From Qipengyuania spongiae (GTDB lineage Bacteria > Pseudomonadota > Alphaproteobacteria > Sphingomonadales > Sphingomonadaceae), in contig NZ_CP092471.1 of the NCBI RefSeq assembly GCF_026168555.1, positions 878,501 through 942,500 on the forward strand: 64,000 nucleotides of DNA, in the 5' to 3' direction. This document shows positions 37,310 through 46,654 of this stretch, in pieces; the stretch's first letter is position 1, and every line of letters starts with the position of its first letter. The translations under genes were made by a program, and so were the position numbers. The notes under the pieces are model-generated. The model saw only the letters and a list, made by a program, of their open reading frames with translations, had not been told where the DNA came from and made no database searches.

Positions 37310-38878
37310 ATGGAAAACGCCCCCGATGCAGCCGACCTCTCGCAACCCTTCGGGTCCTATCACGCGATCTTCGCGCGCTGGGCAGAGGTGCAGCCCGAAG
37401 CGGTCGCGCTGCGCGACGAGAGCGGCGCGCTTAGCTGGTCCGACATGGTCGACCGGATCGAGCGGATCGCCGCGCGGCTGGCGGCGGACGGTCTGGATCG
37501 CGGGCAGTCGGTCGCTATTCTCGGCACTTCGACCATATCCTATGCGCTGGTCTTCCTCGCCGCCATGCGGGCCGGTGGAGTGGCGGCGCCGCTGACCACC
37601 AGCGCCAGCGCGGACCAGCTGGCCGGAATGGCGGCGGACAGCGGCGCGCGGCATATCTTCATCGACCGCGCCAAGCTGGGCGAAATGGGCGAAGACAGCT
37701 TTCCCGGCATGGAACGGATCGTGCTGGACGAAGAGCTGAGTAACTGGATGGCGCCCGCCGGAGCGAAAGCTCCCGATTTCGCGCCCGACCCGGACGATCC
37801 CTTCAACATCATCTATTCGAGCGGGACGACCGGCACGCCCAAGGGCATCGTCCATTCGCACCGGATGCGCTGGCGGCAGTTCGGCTCGACCGCGGCGAGC
37901 TATCTGGCGGCGGGCCTTCCGGTGCGCGCGCTCGCATCGACGCCGCTTTATTCGAACACCACCATGGTCGCCTTTCTCGCCCCGCTGCTGGCGGGCGGAT
38001 CGGTGCGGATCATGGGCAAGTTCGACGCTGCGAAATGGCTCGGTTTCGCCGAGGCCGACCGGACGACCACGACCATGCTCGTTCCGGTCCAGTACCAGCG
38101 GCTGATGGACGAGCCGCGTCTGGACGACTTCGACCTGTCATCGCTGGCGATCAAATACTGCACGTCGGCCCCGTTCCCCGCCGAGCTCAAGCGCGAAGTG
38201 CTCGTTCGGATGCCGGGCGCGCTGATCGAGATCTACTCGATGACCGAGGGCGGCGTCGTCTGCCTCCTTCCCGCGCACGAGTTTCCCGACAAGCTGCACA
38301 CGGTCGGCCGGCCCGCGCCGGGCAGCGAGCTCAAAGTGCTCGACGACCGGGATGGCGAGGTCGCGCCCGGCACGCCCGGCAATCTCGTCGGCCGCAGTGG
38401 CACCATGATGGCGGGGTACAGGAATCAGCCCGAGAAGACGCGCGAAGGCCAGTGGATCGATCCGGACACCGGCGAGGTGTGGCAACGCATGGGCGATATC
38501 GGCCGCATCGATGCGGACGGATTCGTCGAACTGGTCGGCCGCGCCAAGGACATGATCATCTCGGGCGGGTTCAACATCTACCCGGTCGATCTGGAGAACG
38601 CGCTGCTCGAGGAGGATGGCGTGGTCGAGGCGGCGGTGATCGGGGTGCCGTCGCGCCGCTGGGGAGAGACGCCGGTCGGTTTCGTGCGTTTGGCGCATCA
38701 TTCGAAAGGCGGGCCGGACGTGGCCGAAGCCATCCTCGCTGCGGTCAATTCCCGGCTCGGAAAGACCCAGCGGCTCGCCGCGCTGTACCCCATAAACGAA
38801 ATGCCGCGCAGCCATATCGGCAAGCTGCTCAAGAGCGAGCTGCGCGAAATGGCGGCACGGCATGACGACCCGGCCTGA
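37310..38878 (+). CDS. AMP-dependent acyl-CoA synthetase/ligase
   Basis: A 522-residue ANL-superfamily enzyme. The AMP-binding P-loop is YSSGTTGTPKG (about 180), followed by YSMTEGG (about 310), the aspartate in MGDIGRIDADGFVELVGRAK and the C-terminal lysine near PRSHIGKLLKSEL. It should activate a carboxylic acid as acyl-AMP and then acyl-CoA. The substrate cannot be told; short to medium acids are possible. It lies 64 bases behind the ZIP gene. Confidence 0.88.
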   Translation: MENAPDAADLSQPFGSYHAIFARWAEVQPEAVALRDESGALSWSDMVDRIERIAARLAADGLDRGQSVAILGTSTISYALVFLAAMRAGGVAAPLTTSASADQLAGMAADSGARHIFIDRAKLGEMGEDSFPGMERIVLDEELSNWMAPAGAKAPDFAPDPDDPFNIIYSSGTTGTPKGIVHSHRMRWRQFGSTAASYLAAGLPVRALASTPLYSNTTMVAFLAPLLAGGSVRIMGKFDAAKWLGFAEADRTTTTMLVPVQYQRLMDEPRLDDFDLSSLAIKYCTSAPFPAELKREVLVRMPGALIEIYSMTEGGVVCLLPAHEFPDKLHTVGRPAPGSELKVLDDRDGEVAPGTPGNLVGRSGTMMAGYRNQPEKTREGQWIDPDTGEVWQRMGDIGRIDADGFVELVGRAKDMIISGGFNIYPVDLENALLEEDGVVEAAVIGVPSRRWGETPVGFVRLAHHSKGGPDVAEAILAAVNSRLGKTQRLAALYPINEMPRSHIGKLLKSELREMAARHDDPA

Positions 38879-39347
38879 TTGGTAGAAGTTTTCGAGACGC
38901 GGACCGCCGAAGGGGTTCTGGGGGAGAGGAATTCGGCGGCCGCGTCTCTACTCGCTGCCATGTGCCTTGCGGGCGATGGGTCAGCCGATGTGGGGGACCA
39001 GCATCAAGGTGCTGACCGCACTCGCCGCAAGAAAGGCCAGGATATTGACTGCAAAGCGCATGTCTTTTCTCCTGATGTCCGGCGGCTGAATTGGGAGGTG
39101 TGAACCGCCGGGTTGAGGGTGTAATAATGTTGCCGGCTGCCGAACGAAAGTGACTTTACGCGTAGAGAGGTTGCGAGAAACGCAATCAATATTAGACATC
39201 TTCGGCGGAAGGTGAAAATCCCGCATCGGGGAAATCGCTGGATTCGCGTCATTGCACGCCATCGGCGCGCTGCCTGCATGGCTCTCGGCGCCGGTCGGCG
39301 GCGTCGGCTATTGACGCTGGGGGCCGAGCGCCTATCGCCTCGGCGCC
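38879..39347. other. Intergenic region before guaA
   Basis: 469 bases between the ligase gene and guaA. Apart from the small leftward ORF listed at 38981-39061, nothing is supported. The section 39100-39220 is AT-richer and may hold the guaA promoter. Confidence 0.5.
38981..39061 (-). CDS. Possible 26-residue membrane peptide
   Basis: ATG 39061 is preceded by AGGAGA at good spacing, and the frame reads a hydrophobic peptide, MRFAVNILAFLAASAVSTLM followed by LVPHIG. It would be a single membrane helix. Codons are GC-rich like the neighbours. There is no known family; it is proposed only from the ribosome site and composition. Confidence 0.4.
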   Translation of the reverse strand: MRFAVNILAFLAASAVSTLMLVPHIG

Positions 39348-40922
39348 ATGGACCAAGAGCACCTTCCCGACTCAATCCTGATCGTCGATTTCGGCAGTCA
39401 GGTGACACAGCTCATCGCCCGCCGCGTGCGCGAGGCCGGGGTTTATTCCGAGATTGCGCCCTTCACTCAGGCCGAGGAAGCTTTCACCCGGATGAAGCCC
39501 AAGGGCATCATTCTGTCCGGATCGCCCGCCAGCGTGCCCGACGAAGGGAGCCCGCGCGCCCCGCAATGCCTGTTCGACAGCGGGCTGCCGATCCTCGGCA
39601 TCTGTTACGGCCAGCAGGTGATGACCCATCAGCTCGGCGGCGAGGTCCGCCCTGGCCACGAAACGGGGGAGGGCGGCGAATTCGGCCGCGCTTTCCTGAC
39701 CGTCACCAAATCCTGCGCGCTGTTCGACGGGTTGTGGGAGGAGGGCGAGCGCCATCAGGTCTGGATGAGCCACGGCGACAAGGTCACCCGCTTCGCCGAC
39801 GGGTTCGAGATCGTCGCCATCAGCGACGGCGCACCCTTCGCCGTGATCGCCGACGAGGCGCGCAGATATTACGGCATCCAGTTCCACCCCGAAGTCGTCC
39901 ACACGCCGGACGGGGCGAAACTGATCGCCAATTTCGCGCGCCATGTCTGCGGGCTCGCGGGCGACTGGACCATGGCCGAATTCCGCGCGACCAAGATCGC
40001 CGAGATTCGCGAACAAGTCGGGGACGGGAAGGTCATCTGCGGATTGTCGGGCGGGGTCGATTCGGCCGTCGCCGCGGTGCTGATCCACGAGGCGATCGGC
40101 GACCAGCTCACCTGCGTCTTCGTCGACCATGGCCTGATGCGGATGAACGAGGCGGAGCAGGTCGTCACGCTGTTCCGCGATCACTACAACATCCCGCTCG
40201 TCCATGTGGATGTCGAGGAGCAGTTCCTCTCCGGCCTTGCGGGTGAGACCGACCCTGAAAAGAAACGCAAGTTCATCGGCAAGACCTTCATCGACGTGTT
40301 CGAGGAAGAGGCGCGCAAGATCGGCGGCGCGGATTTCCTCGCGCAGGGGACGCTCTATCCCGACGTGATCGAGAGTGTCTCCTTTACCGGCGGGCCGAGC
40401 GTCACGATCAAGAGCCACCACAATGTCGGCGGTCTGCCCGAACGCATGAACCTGAAGCTGGTCGAACCCTTGCGCGAACTGTTCAAGGACGAGGTCCGCG
40501 ATCTCGGCCGCGAGCTGGGCCTGCCGGACGTGTTCGTCGGCCGCCATCCCTTCCCCGGCCCCGGCCTCGCCATCCGCATTCCGGGCGAGGTCACGAAAGA
40601 GCGGTGCGACATCCTGAGGAAGGCCGACGCGATCTATCTCGACGAGATTCGCAAGGCCGGGCTCTACGATGCGATCTGGCAGGCTTTCGCCGTGCTGCTC
40701 CCGGTCAAGACGGTCGGCGTGATGGGCGACGGGCGCACCTATGACAGCGTCTGCGCCCTGCGCGCGGTGACCAGCACTGACGGCATGACGGCGGACGTCT
40801 ATCCCTTCGACGCCGGCTTCCTCACCCAGTGCGCCACGCGCATCGTCAACGAGGTGAAGGGCATCAACCGGGTGGTCTACGATTACACCAGCAAGCCCCC
40901 GGGCACGATCGAGTGGGAATGA
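39348..40922 (+). CDS. guaA: GMP synthase (glutamine-hydrolysing)
   Basis: A 524-residue enzyme that aminates XMP to GMP. The N-terminal amidotransferase has [20 protein letters not shown], the nucleophile Cys in [10 protein letters not shown], and HPEVVHT; the ATP pyrophosphatase has [17 protein letters not shown]; the C-terminal dimerisation domain ends in [14 protein letters not shown], as in all GuaA. Complete and intact. Confidence 0.97.
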   Translation: MDQEHLPDSILIVDFGSQVTQLIARRVREAGVYSEIAPFTQAEEAFTRMKPKGIILSGSPASVPDEGSPRAPQCLFDSGLPILGICYGQQVMTHQLGGEVRPGHETGEGGEFGRAFLTVTKSCALFDGLWEEGERHQVWMSHGDKVTRFADGFEIVAISDGAPFAVIADEARRYYGIQFHPEVVHTPDGAKLIANFARHVCGLAGDWTMAEFRATKIAEIREQVGDGKVICGLSGGVDSAVAAVLIHEAIGDQLTCVFVDHGLMRMNEAEQVVTLFRDHYNIPLVHVDVEEQFLSGLAGETDPEKKRKFIGKTFIDVFEEEARKIGGADFLAQGTLYPDVIESVSFTGGPSVTIKSHHNVGGLPERMNLKLVEPLRELFKDEVRDLGRELGLPDVFVGRHPFPGPGLAIRIPGEVTKERCDILRKADAIYLDEIRKAGLYDAIWQAFAVLLPVKTVGVMGDGRTYDSVCALRAVTSTDGMTADVYPFDAGFLTQCATRIVNEVKGINRVVYDYTSKPPGTIEWE

Positions 40923-40958
40923 GTTGCTATCTAACAAGTCGTGATTCATAGAATCGCG

Positions 40959-41588
40959 ATGCAAAATACTTCTCATGCAGTAATGGCTCAGAGGGTCGAG
41001 CCGCGGGACAGTCTCGACGATTTTCCGACGCCTCCGTGGGCTACCCGCGCCTTGATCGAACATGTGATCGGCCGCGACGTACAATATCAGAACTGCCTTG
41101 AGCCGGCTTGCGGTGCTGGTCACATGGCGCGCACTCTTGATGAATATTTCGACACGGTGACGGGACAAGACGTTGCTGATTATGGCTACGGCGATCTGCA
41201 GGACTATCTTACGTTTGAGCCTAACCAGCGGTGGGATTGGGTCATTACCAATCCGCCGTTTCGCTTGGCAGAGAACTTTATAGACCAAGCGCTAAAAATG
41301 TCCCGGGCTGGTTGTGCCATGTTGGTCCGAACAACCTTTATCGAGAGTGTGGGTAGGTATCGGCGTCTCTTTAGCCAGCAACCACCCACGAAAGTCGCGC
41401 AGTTTGTAGAGCGTGTTCCGATGGTCAAAGGTCGACTGGATAAAAAGGCTTCTACAGCGACTGGCTACTGTTGGCTTGTCTGGCAGAAAAACGAAACGTC
41501 CAGTTCGGAGCTAGTTTGGATTCCCCCATGTCGAAAGAAACTTGAATTTGACGACGATTATCCCACTTCACAGCTGCAGTTGGTGTGA
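40959..41588 (+). CDS. Orphan N6-adenine-type SAM methyltransferase
   Basis: A 209-residue class I methyltransferase. The SAM motif is LEPACGAGHMARTL (about 45-58), the acidic residue follows in GQDVADYGYGD, and the catalytic motif is NPPF (DWVITNPPFRLAE), the adenine-amino type. There is no target-recognition domain or restriction partner. Similar short enzymes occur in phages. An in-frame GTG at 40941 or ATG at 40983 could also start; none has a strong ribosome site. The gene is clearly AT-richer than its neighbours, which suggests recent transfer. Confidence 0.75.
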   Translation: MQNTSHAVMAQRVEPRDSLDDFPTPPWATRALIEHVIGRDVQYQNCLEPACGAGHMARTLDEYFDTVTGQDVADYGYGDLQDYLTFEPNQRWDWVITNPPFRLAENFIDQALKMSRAGCAMLVRTTFIESVGRYRRLFSQQPPTKVAQFVERVPMVKGRLDKKASTATGYCWLVWQKNETSSSELVWIPPCRKKLEFDDDYPTSQLQLV

Positions 41589-41597
41589 GGATGGAAT

Positions 41598-41876
41598 ATG
41601 GCAAGTAACAAGAGGTCAATTCCCGAAATAAGGGAGCGTCTTTACGAGTTGGCCGACGAGCTTGGGGTCGATGAACTGCGACAGCTTGCTGACGAGACTT
41701 ATCGTCGACCGCCGCGTAAAAGGGCAAAGACAAGAAGCCCCAAACTGACGCCTGCAATGGCTGCTCGAATTCGGCAATATGCGCGAGATAACCCCGAGGC
41801 CCATCAGCAAGACATCGCAAATGAGTTTGAGGTTAACCACGGAAGAATTTCCGAGGCCCTCGATAACCAGATGTAG
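41598..41876 (+). CDS. Small protein with C-terminal helix-turn-helix-like segment
   Basis: A 92-residue basic protein. Residues about 50-90 (LTPAMAARIRQYARDNPEAH, QQDIANEFEVNHGRISEAL) resemble a helix-turn-helix. It follows the methyltransferase by 9 bases and shares its AT-rich composition, so the two probably arrived together. The first 45 residues are helical (IRERLYELADELGVDELRQL). No named family. Confidence 0.55.
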   Translation: MASNKRSIPEIRERLYELADELGVDELRQLADETYRRPPRKRAKTRSPKLTPAMAARIRQYARDNPEAHQQDIANEFEVNHGRISEALDNQM

Positions 41877-41895
41877 TTCACGAAGGTCTCAAGTT

Positions 41896-42603
41896 TTGCA
41901 GCTGCCGCTCGGTCCGGACCCCCGGACCGGCATCCTCCGCCGTCTCCAGCCCCTGCTGATCCAGCGCTTCGGCCGGATCGAGCGGGCGGCGGCGAGCCGG
42001 CGGAGGCCCGAATGGGTGCTGGTGCAGGGTGTGGTCGGCGCGCGGACGAAATCGGCGGTGTCGAATGCCGCCACCGACCGGCTGCTGGCGCGCTGGGGCA
42101 GCTGGGAGGCGGTGGCCGATGCTCCGCTCGCCGCGCTTCGGGCCGAACTCGGCACCCAGACCTATCCGAACGTGGCCGCCGAACGCCTGAAGGCCTGCCT
42201 TGCCAATCTGGTCGCGCGGCGCGGCGCGGTCGACCTCTCCCACCTCGAGGGGATGGAGACCGCCGAAGCGATGCGCTGGCTCGAGCAGCTGCCGGGGATC
42301 GGGCGCAAGATCGCCGCCGGGGTGATGAACGCCAGCACGCTCGACCGCCGCGCCATTGTGCTCGACGGACATCACACGCGCATCCTGCGGCGCATGGGGC
42401 TCGTCCCGGCGAAAGCGGAAACGGTGCGCGCCTTCGCCGCGATCATGCCCGCCATGCCGCCCGAATGGAGCGCGGCCGATTTCGACGAGCATCACCTGCT
42501 GATGAAGAAGGTCGGCCAGACGACCTGTCGCCCTTCGCAAATGCTGTGCGGCGACTGTCCCGCCGAGGCGCTCTGCGAGACGGGAAGGCAACGCGCGTGC
42601 TAG
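41896..42603 (+). CDS. Endonuclease III-like base-excision protein
   Basis: A 235-residue HhH-GPD protein with LEQLPGIGRKIAAGVM (hairpin and lysine), the aspartate in VLDGHHTRILRRMG, and the iron-sulfur cysteines in CRPSQMLCGDCPAEALC (spacing 6-2-5). It is a divergent paralogue of Nth at 43175. TTG 41896 has AAGG upstream and gives a natural start (MQLPLGPDPRTG); longer frames run back into the small HTH gene. The neighbouring foreign patch ends about 15 bases before it, so its promoter may have been replaced. Confidence 0.82.
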   Translation: MQLPLGPDPRTGILRRLQPLLIQRFGRIERAAASRRRPEWVLVQGVVGARTKSAVSNAATDRLLARWGSWEAVADAPLAALRAELGTQTYPNVAAERLKACLANLVARRGAVDLSHLEGMETAEAMRWLEQLPGIGRKIAAGVMNASTLDRRAIVLDGHHTRILRRMGLVPAKAETVRAFAAIMPAMPPEWSAADFDEHHLLMKKVGQTTCRPSQMLCGDCPAEALCETGRQRAC

Positions 42604-43100
42604 CCGCCCGCCATGGTCCGGCCGTCGAGGATCTCCACCCAGTATCCGTCGGGGTCCTTGATGAAGGCGATGTGTTTCATCATCCCGTCCTCGGGCCGCT
42701 TCTGGAAGGTGACGCCGTGCGCGTCGAAATGGGCGACGGCCTTGTCCAGATCGGGAACGTCGAGCGCGATATGGCCGAAGCCGCGCGGATCGGAATTGCC
42801 GTCGTGGTAGACCGGGCCGTCCTCGTCCTCGGTGCCCCAGTTGTGCGTGAGTTCGAGCACGCCCTGGCGCGAGAACACGTATTCCGCCGCCGCGCGCTCG
42901 TCCTGCGGCACCTCGTCCTCGCTGCCGGTGAAGCCGAGGAAATAGAGCGAGAACTCGCCCGCCTCGACATCGACCTTGCGCAGCAGCGTCATGCCGAGAA
43001 CGCCGCAGTAGAATTCGAGGCTCTTTTCCGGGTCCTTGATGCGCAGCATGGTGTGGTTGAAGGTGAAGCCGTGCGGATTGGCGGGCGTGGTTTCGGCCAT
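42600..43100 (-). CDS. gloA: Lactoylglutathione lyase (glyoxalase I)
   Basis: A 166-residue VOC-fold enzyme that turns the methylglyoxal-glutathione adduct into S-lactoylglutathione. Family marks: FNHTMLRIKDPEKSLEFYCG (first metal histidine), VLELTHNWGTE (glutamate), GFGHIALDVPDL (histidine) and DPDGYWVEILD (glutamate). ATG 43100 begins MAETTPAN. It is convergent with the endonuclease gene, sharing 4 bases. Confidence 0.93.
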   Translation of the reverse strand: MAETTPANPHGFTFNHTMLRIKDPEKSLEFYCGVLGMTLLRKVDVEAGEFSLYFLGFTGSEDEVPQDERAAAEYVFSRQGVLELTHNWGTEDEDGPVYHDGNSDPRGFGHIALDVPDLDKAVAHFDAHGVTFQKRPEDGMMKHIAFIKDPDGYWVEILDGRTMAGG

Positions 43101-43174
43101 GGGAATGCGGTCTCCTGTTCTGTCGCCCCCACAGGTCGGAAGAGGTCGGCGATCCTGCAAGGGGCGCGGGCCAG

Positions 43175-43831
43175 GTGCTGAGCGAGTCCGAAACCGAGGA
43201 GGTGTTCCGCCGCCTCGCCGCCGCCATGCCGGGGCGCACGCCCGGAGCGAAGGGTCCGAAAGGCCAGCCCGATGCCTTTCGCAGCTGCATCTCCTGCATG
43301 CTCTCGGCCCAGTCGCTCGACCGCAACACGGCCAAGGCGGCCAAGGCGCTGTTCGCGCTGGCGACGACGCCGGAGGCCATGCTCGCGCTCGACGATGCGA
43401 CCATCGCGGCGGCGATCCGACCGTGCGGGCTCTACAACAACAAGACCCGCTCGATCCGCCACTTCTGCGAGGCATTGCTAGCCGGATATGGCGGAATTGT
43501 ACCCGATACGCGCGAAGACCTGCTGAACTTGCCCGGAATTGGACGCAAATGTGCCGACATCGTGCTCAGCTTTACCTTCGGGAAGGACACGATCGCGGTC
43601 GACACCCACGTCCATCGCGTGTGCAACCGCATCGGCCTGACGCACGCGAAAACCGCCGACACAACCGCCATCCAGATCGAGGAGCGCGCTCCCGCCTGGG
43701 CCATGCACGAGGGCCATTTCTGGCTCATCCAGTTCGGCAAGCGGGTCTGCACTGCCCGCGCGCCAAAATGCCCGAGTTGCCCGCTGAACGATCTGTGCGA
43801 ATGGTATGCGGAAGCGCGGCCTACCAGCTGA
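43175..43831 (+). CDS. nth: Endonuclease III
   Basis: A 218-residue DNA glycosylase/AP lyase for oxidised pyrimidines. Helix-hairpin-helix with lysine: LNLPGIGRKCADIVLSFTFG; aspartate in VDTHVHRVCNR; 4Fe-4S cysteines C-x6-C-x2-C-x5-C in CTARAPKCPSCPLNDLC. GTG 43175 is the likely start. It overlaps the next leftward gene by 11 bases at its 3' end. Confidence 0.92.
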   Translation: MLSESETEEVFRRLAAAMPGRTPGAKGPKGQPDAFRSCISCMLSAQSLDRNTAKAAKALFALATTPEAMLALDDATIAAAIRPCGLYNNKTRSIRHFCEALLAGYGGIVPDTREDLLNLPGIGRKCADIVLSFTFGKDTIAVDTHVHRVCNRIGLTHAKTADTTAIQIEERAPAWAMHEGHFWLIQFGKRVCTARAPKCPSCPLNDLCEWYAEARPTS

Positions 43832-44372
43832 AGCCGGCAGCCACCGCGCGAATTTCCGCTGCAGTGCTGTGTCGCCCGAGAACGGCGTTGCGGTGCGGAA
43901 AGCGCCCGAATCGCGCGATCATGCGATGGTGGCTCCGCGCGAAGGACAATGATCCGGGGGCGTAGCGCATGAACAGTCGCAGCGAGAGGCGCTGGTCGGC
44001 GATCGCCTCGCTGTGCATCAGCGGCATCAGCACGAATTGCGCCTCGTCGCGAGACAGCCCGCGATGCCATCCCTTCCGGATGGCGCCATGCGTGATGGCA
44101 AGAGCGAGCGGGTCCCAGCGATAGGCACGCGGATCGTCGCGGAAGAGATTGCGCGGCAACTGGTCGAACAGGAGGATTGCGGCGCGGGCGGTCGCCCTAT
44201 CGGTCAGGAAGCTTTCGGCAGATTGCGTACCGAGGGGCGTCAGCCAGCGTCCGAACTGGACCTTGAGAAAAGCGTCGACATCCTCACCCCCGGCAAACCA
44301 GGCGGCAGGGCCGAGCACGTGAAACCAGCAATAGAGGAGGTCCCGCGCCCACGGCCGGTTCGTTACGGCCAT
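43821..44372 (-). CDS. DUF924 family protein
   Basis: A 183-residue protein of the DUF924 family (tetratricopeptide-like helical fold): LLYCWFHVLGPAAWFAGG, ILLFDQLPRNLFRDDPRAY and the C-terminal RFGRFPHRNAVLGR signature. Function unknown. ATG 44372 is the best start (MAVTNRPWARD); the frame continues to 44411 with no ribosome site. Confidence 0.88.
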   Translation of the reverse strand: MAVTNRPWARDLLYCWFHVLGPAAWFAGGEDVDAFLKVQFGRWLTPLGTQSAESFLTDRATARAAILLFDQLPRNLFRDDPRAYRWDPLALAITHGAIRKGWHRGLSRDEAQFVLMPLMHSEAIADQRLSLRLFMRYAPGSLSFARSHHRMIARFGRFPHRNAVLGRHSTAAEIRAVAAGFSW

Positions 44373-44382
44373 GGGCGAAAGA

Positions 44383-44808
44383 TCAGCCTTCGACCTTGCG
44401 GTAGGGAACAAAGTCCTCGAGGATCAGCACGCCAGCGAAAAACCCGCCGGCGCGGTCGCGCAGAGTGATCTGGTCTGTGCGGCAGAGATTGGTGCCGCTC
44501 CACCGATCGATCACCAGTATGTCATCGTCGTCGATCGAATCGGGGCTGGATGTGGTGTTGACCCACAAGGTCTCTCCCGCCCGGTAGACGAGCGCGGTCT
44601 TGTCGATCACCGTGAAGTTCTGCGAGGGGAAGGTGCGGATGCAGTTTTCCGGCTCTCCCGCGACGCGGCCTTCGAGCATTTCGGCGAGCTTTGCTTCGCC
44701 CTTGGTCATTTCGGGCCGTGCGTCGTCCGCATCCTGTGCCTGCGCGACCGGGGCGGCGAACAGGGCCAGCGCGGCGGCGGCCATGGCGGTGGTTTTCAGC
44801 TTGGTCAT
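44383..44808 (-). CDS. Hypothetical secreted protein
   Basis: A 141-residue protein with a signal peptide (about 1-24, ending PVAQAQ). The rest (about 30-141) is compact with two cysteines, ENCIRTFPSQNF and NLCRTDQ, possibly a disulfide. It is a type conserved among sphingomonads, without a known function. ATG 44808 has AGGAGTTG upstream. It is 10 bases from the DUF924 start. Confidence 0.75.
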   Translation of the reverse strand: MTKLKTTAMAAAALALFAAPVAQAQDADDARPEMTKGEAKLAEMLEGRVAGEPENCIRTFPSQNFTVIDKTALVYRAGETLWVNTTSSPDSIDDDDILVIDRWSGTNLCRTDQITLRDRAGGFFAGVLILEDFVPYRKVEG

Positions 44809-44865
44809 GGATCAACTCCTTACCCCCCGGACTATCAGCAAACGGCTGAACCGGGGCTGAGTTTC

Positions 44866-46305
44866 CTAGCCCGTTCCGCCGACCGTGAGCCCGTCGATCA
44901 GCAGGGTCGGCTGTCCGACCCCAGCAGGCACGCTCTGACCGCCCTTGCCGCAGACGCCCACCCCTTCGTCGAGCGTCATGTCGTTGCCGATGCCCGAAAC
45001 GCGGGTGAGCACCTTCGGCCCGTCGCCGATCAGCGTCGCGCCCTTGATCGGCGAGACGATCCTGCCGTTCTCGACCTTGTAGGCCTCGGTGCAGGCGAAG
45101 ACGAACTTGCCGCTGGTGATGTCGACCTGACCGCCGCCGAAGCTGGTGGCGTAGATGCCATCCTTCACGCGGGCGAGCAGTTCGGCCGGATCGTCATGGC
45201 CGGAGCGCATGAAGGTGTTGGTCATGCGAGGCATGGGCGAATGTTTGTAGCTTTCGCGCCGCCCATTGCCGGTGGGGGCGACGCCCGTGAGGCGCGCGTT
45301 CAGCCGATCCTGCATGTAGCCTTTGAGAATACCGTCCTCGATCAGCACGGTTTCCCCGGTCGGCGTCCCCTCGTCGTCGATCGAGAGCGAACCGCGCCGT
45401 TCCGCGATGCTCCCATCATCGACCACGGTCACGCCCGGTGCGGCGACCCGCTCGCCGATCCGGCCGGAAAAGGCACTGGTGCCCTTGCGGTTGAAATCGC
45501 CTTCAAGCCCGTGGCCGACCGCCTCGTGCAGCAGCACGCCCGGCCAGCCCGGGCCGAGAAGAACGGTGGTCTCGCCCGCCGGAGCGGCCACGCTGTCGAG
45601 ATTGACGAGCGCCTGCCGCACCGCCTCGTCCACACCGCGCAGCCACTCGCCTTCATCGAACAACCGTTCGTAGAGATAACGCCCGCCCATGCCGAAGCTG
45701 CCGCGCTCGCGCCGTCCGTTCGCCTCGGCGACGATGCCGATATTGAGGCGCACCAGAGGGCGCAGGTCGCGCGCGACGAAACCGTCGGCGCGCACGATCT
45801 CGACCACGCTCCAGCTCGCCAGCAGACTGGCGGTTACCTGTGCCACGCGCGGGTCCTTCGCCCGCGCAACCGCGTCGATCTTCTCGAGCAGCGCGACCTT
45901 CTCGGCGAAGGGCACGAGGTCGAGCGGGCTCGCATCGGTGTACATGAAGCGATTGGTCCGCGCCGGAGGCGGGGCCGGCTGGCCCTTCGCCGGATCGAGC
46001 AGTTGCAGCGTTTCGCCCGCGCGCGCGATCGCCGCCGCGCTGATCTCGTTGGCATGGGCGAAGCCGGTCGTCTCGCCGCTCACGCCGCGCAGGCCGAAGC
46101 CGGAGTCGCGCGAATAGTCGGCGGTCTTCAGCCGCCCGTCATCGAAGGCGAAGCTCTCAGAGGCGATGAATTGCAGGTACAGCTCGCCGTCATCGGTGCC
46201 CGACAACAGACGGGCGGTGAGCGCCTTTGCCTCGTCGGGGTCGAGCTGCCCGGGCTTGTAGAGCAGACTGGTGGCGTCGGTCGCCGAATTGGGAAGTGCG
46301 GTCAT
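44866..46305 (-). CDS. tldD: Metalloprotease TldD
   Basis: A 479-residue TldD-type protease that, with TldE/PmbA, degrades peptides such as microcin precursors. The zinc motif is HEAVGHGLEGDFNRKGTSAF (HExxxH), preceded by LLGPGWPGVLL and followed by PRMTNTFM. The partner PmbA is not in the window. The first ATG of the frame (46323) is 6 codons upstream; 46305 is as likely. Confidence 0.93.
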   Translation of the reverse strand: MTALPNSATDATSLLYKPGQLDPDEAKALTARLLSGTDDGELYLQFIASESFAFDDGRLKTADYSRDSGFGLRGVSGETTGFAHANEISAAAIARAGETLQLLDPAKGQPAPPPARTNRFMYTDASPLDLVPFAEKVALLEKIDAVARAKDPRVAQVTASLLASWSVVEIVRADGFVARDLRPLVRLNIGIVAEANGRRERGSFGMGGRYLYERLFDEGEWLRGVDEAVRQALVNLDSVAAPAGETTVLLGPGWPGVLLHEAVGHGLEGDFNRKGTSAFSGRIGERVAAPGVTVVDDGSIAERRGSLSIDDEGTPTGETVLIEDGILKGYMQDRLNARLTGVAPTGNGRRESYKHSPMPRMTNTFMRSGHDDPAELLARVKDGIYATSFGGGQVDITSGKFVFACTEAYKVENGRIVSPIKGATLIGDGPKVLTRVSGIGNDMTLDEGVGVCGKGGQSVPAGVGQPTLLIDGLTVGGTG

Positions 46306-46338
46306 GCCTTGCGATGTAGGCATTCCCCGTCGTACGCG

Positions 46339-46599
46339 CTAGCGGTGTCCGGGGTCCGCGCCTTCGGAGATGTCGATGATCTGCGCCTGGTCGACCCCAT
46401 CCGCCGGTCCGCCCTCGAGCACGAAGCGACGGTCGCAATAACCGCAATCGACATAGCCATGCTCGTCGATCTGGAGATAGATCTTGGGATGGCCGAGCGC
46501 GATCGGCTTGTAGTTCTCCCCGCTGCGGATGTCGGTCGCGCCGTCGCACCAGACGCGGCGTGTGGTGACCTTGGTGACTTCGGGCGGGGGCAGGCTCAT
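46339..46599 (-). CDS. CHCC-type zinc-finger protein
   Basis: An 86-residue protein with a C/H/C/C zinc site (VWCDG, ALGHPKIYLQI, DCGYCDRRF) like the NDUFS6-related accessory of respiratory complex I. Zinc binding is well supported by the motif; the complex I role is from the family. It is divergent from the ABC ATPase gene. Confidence 0.85.
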   Translation of the reverse strand: MSLPPPEVTKVTTRRVWCDGATDIRSGENYKPIALGHPKIYLQIDEHGYVDCGYCDRRFVLEGGPADGVDQAQIIDISEGADPGHR

Positions 46600-46654
46600 G
46601 AACGGGGCGGATAGTGGGTTTCGCTCCCGCTCTCAAGCCTATACGGCGCGGGTC

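Noticed and set aside
39372..41288. 638-residue leftward ORF antisense to guaA
   Set aside because: No domain; it lies wholly opposite guaA and the methyltransferase gene.
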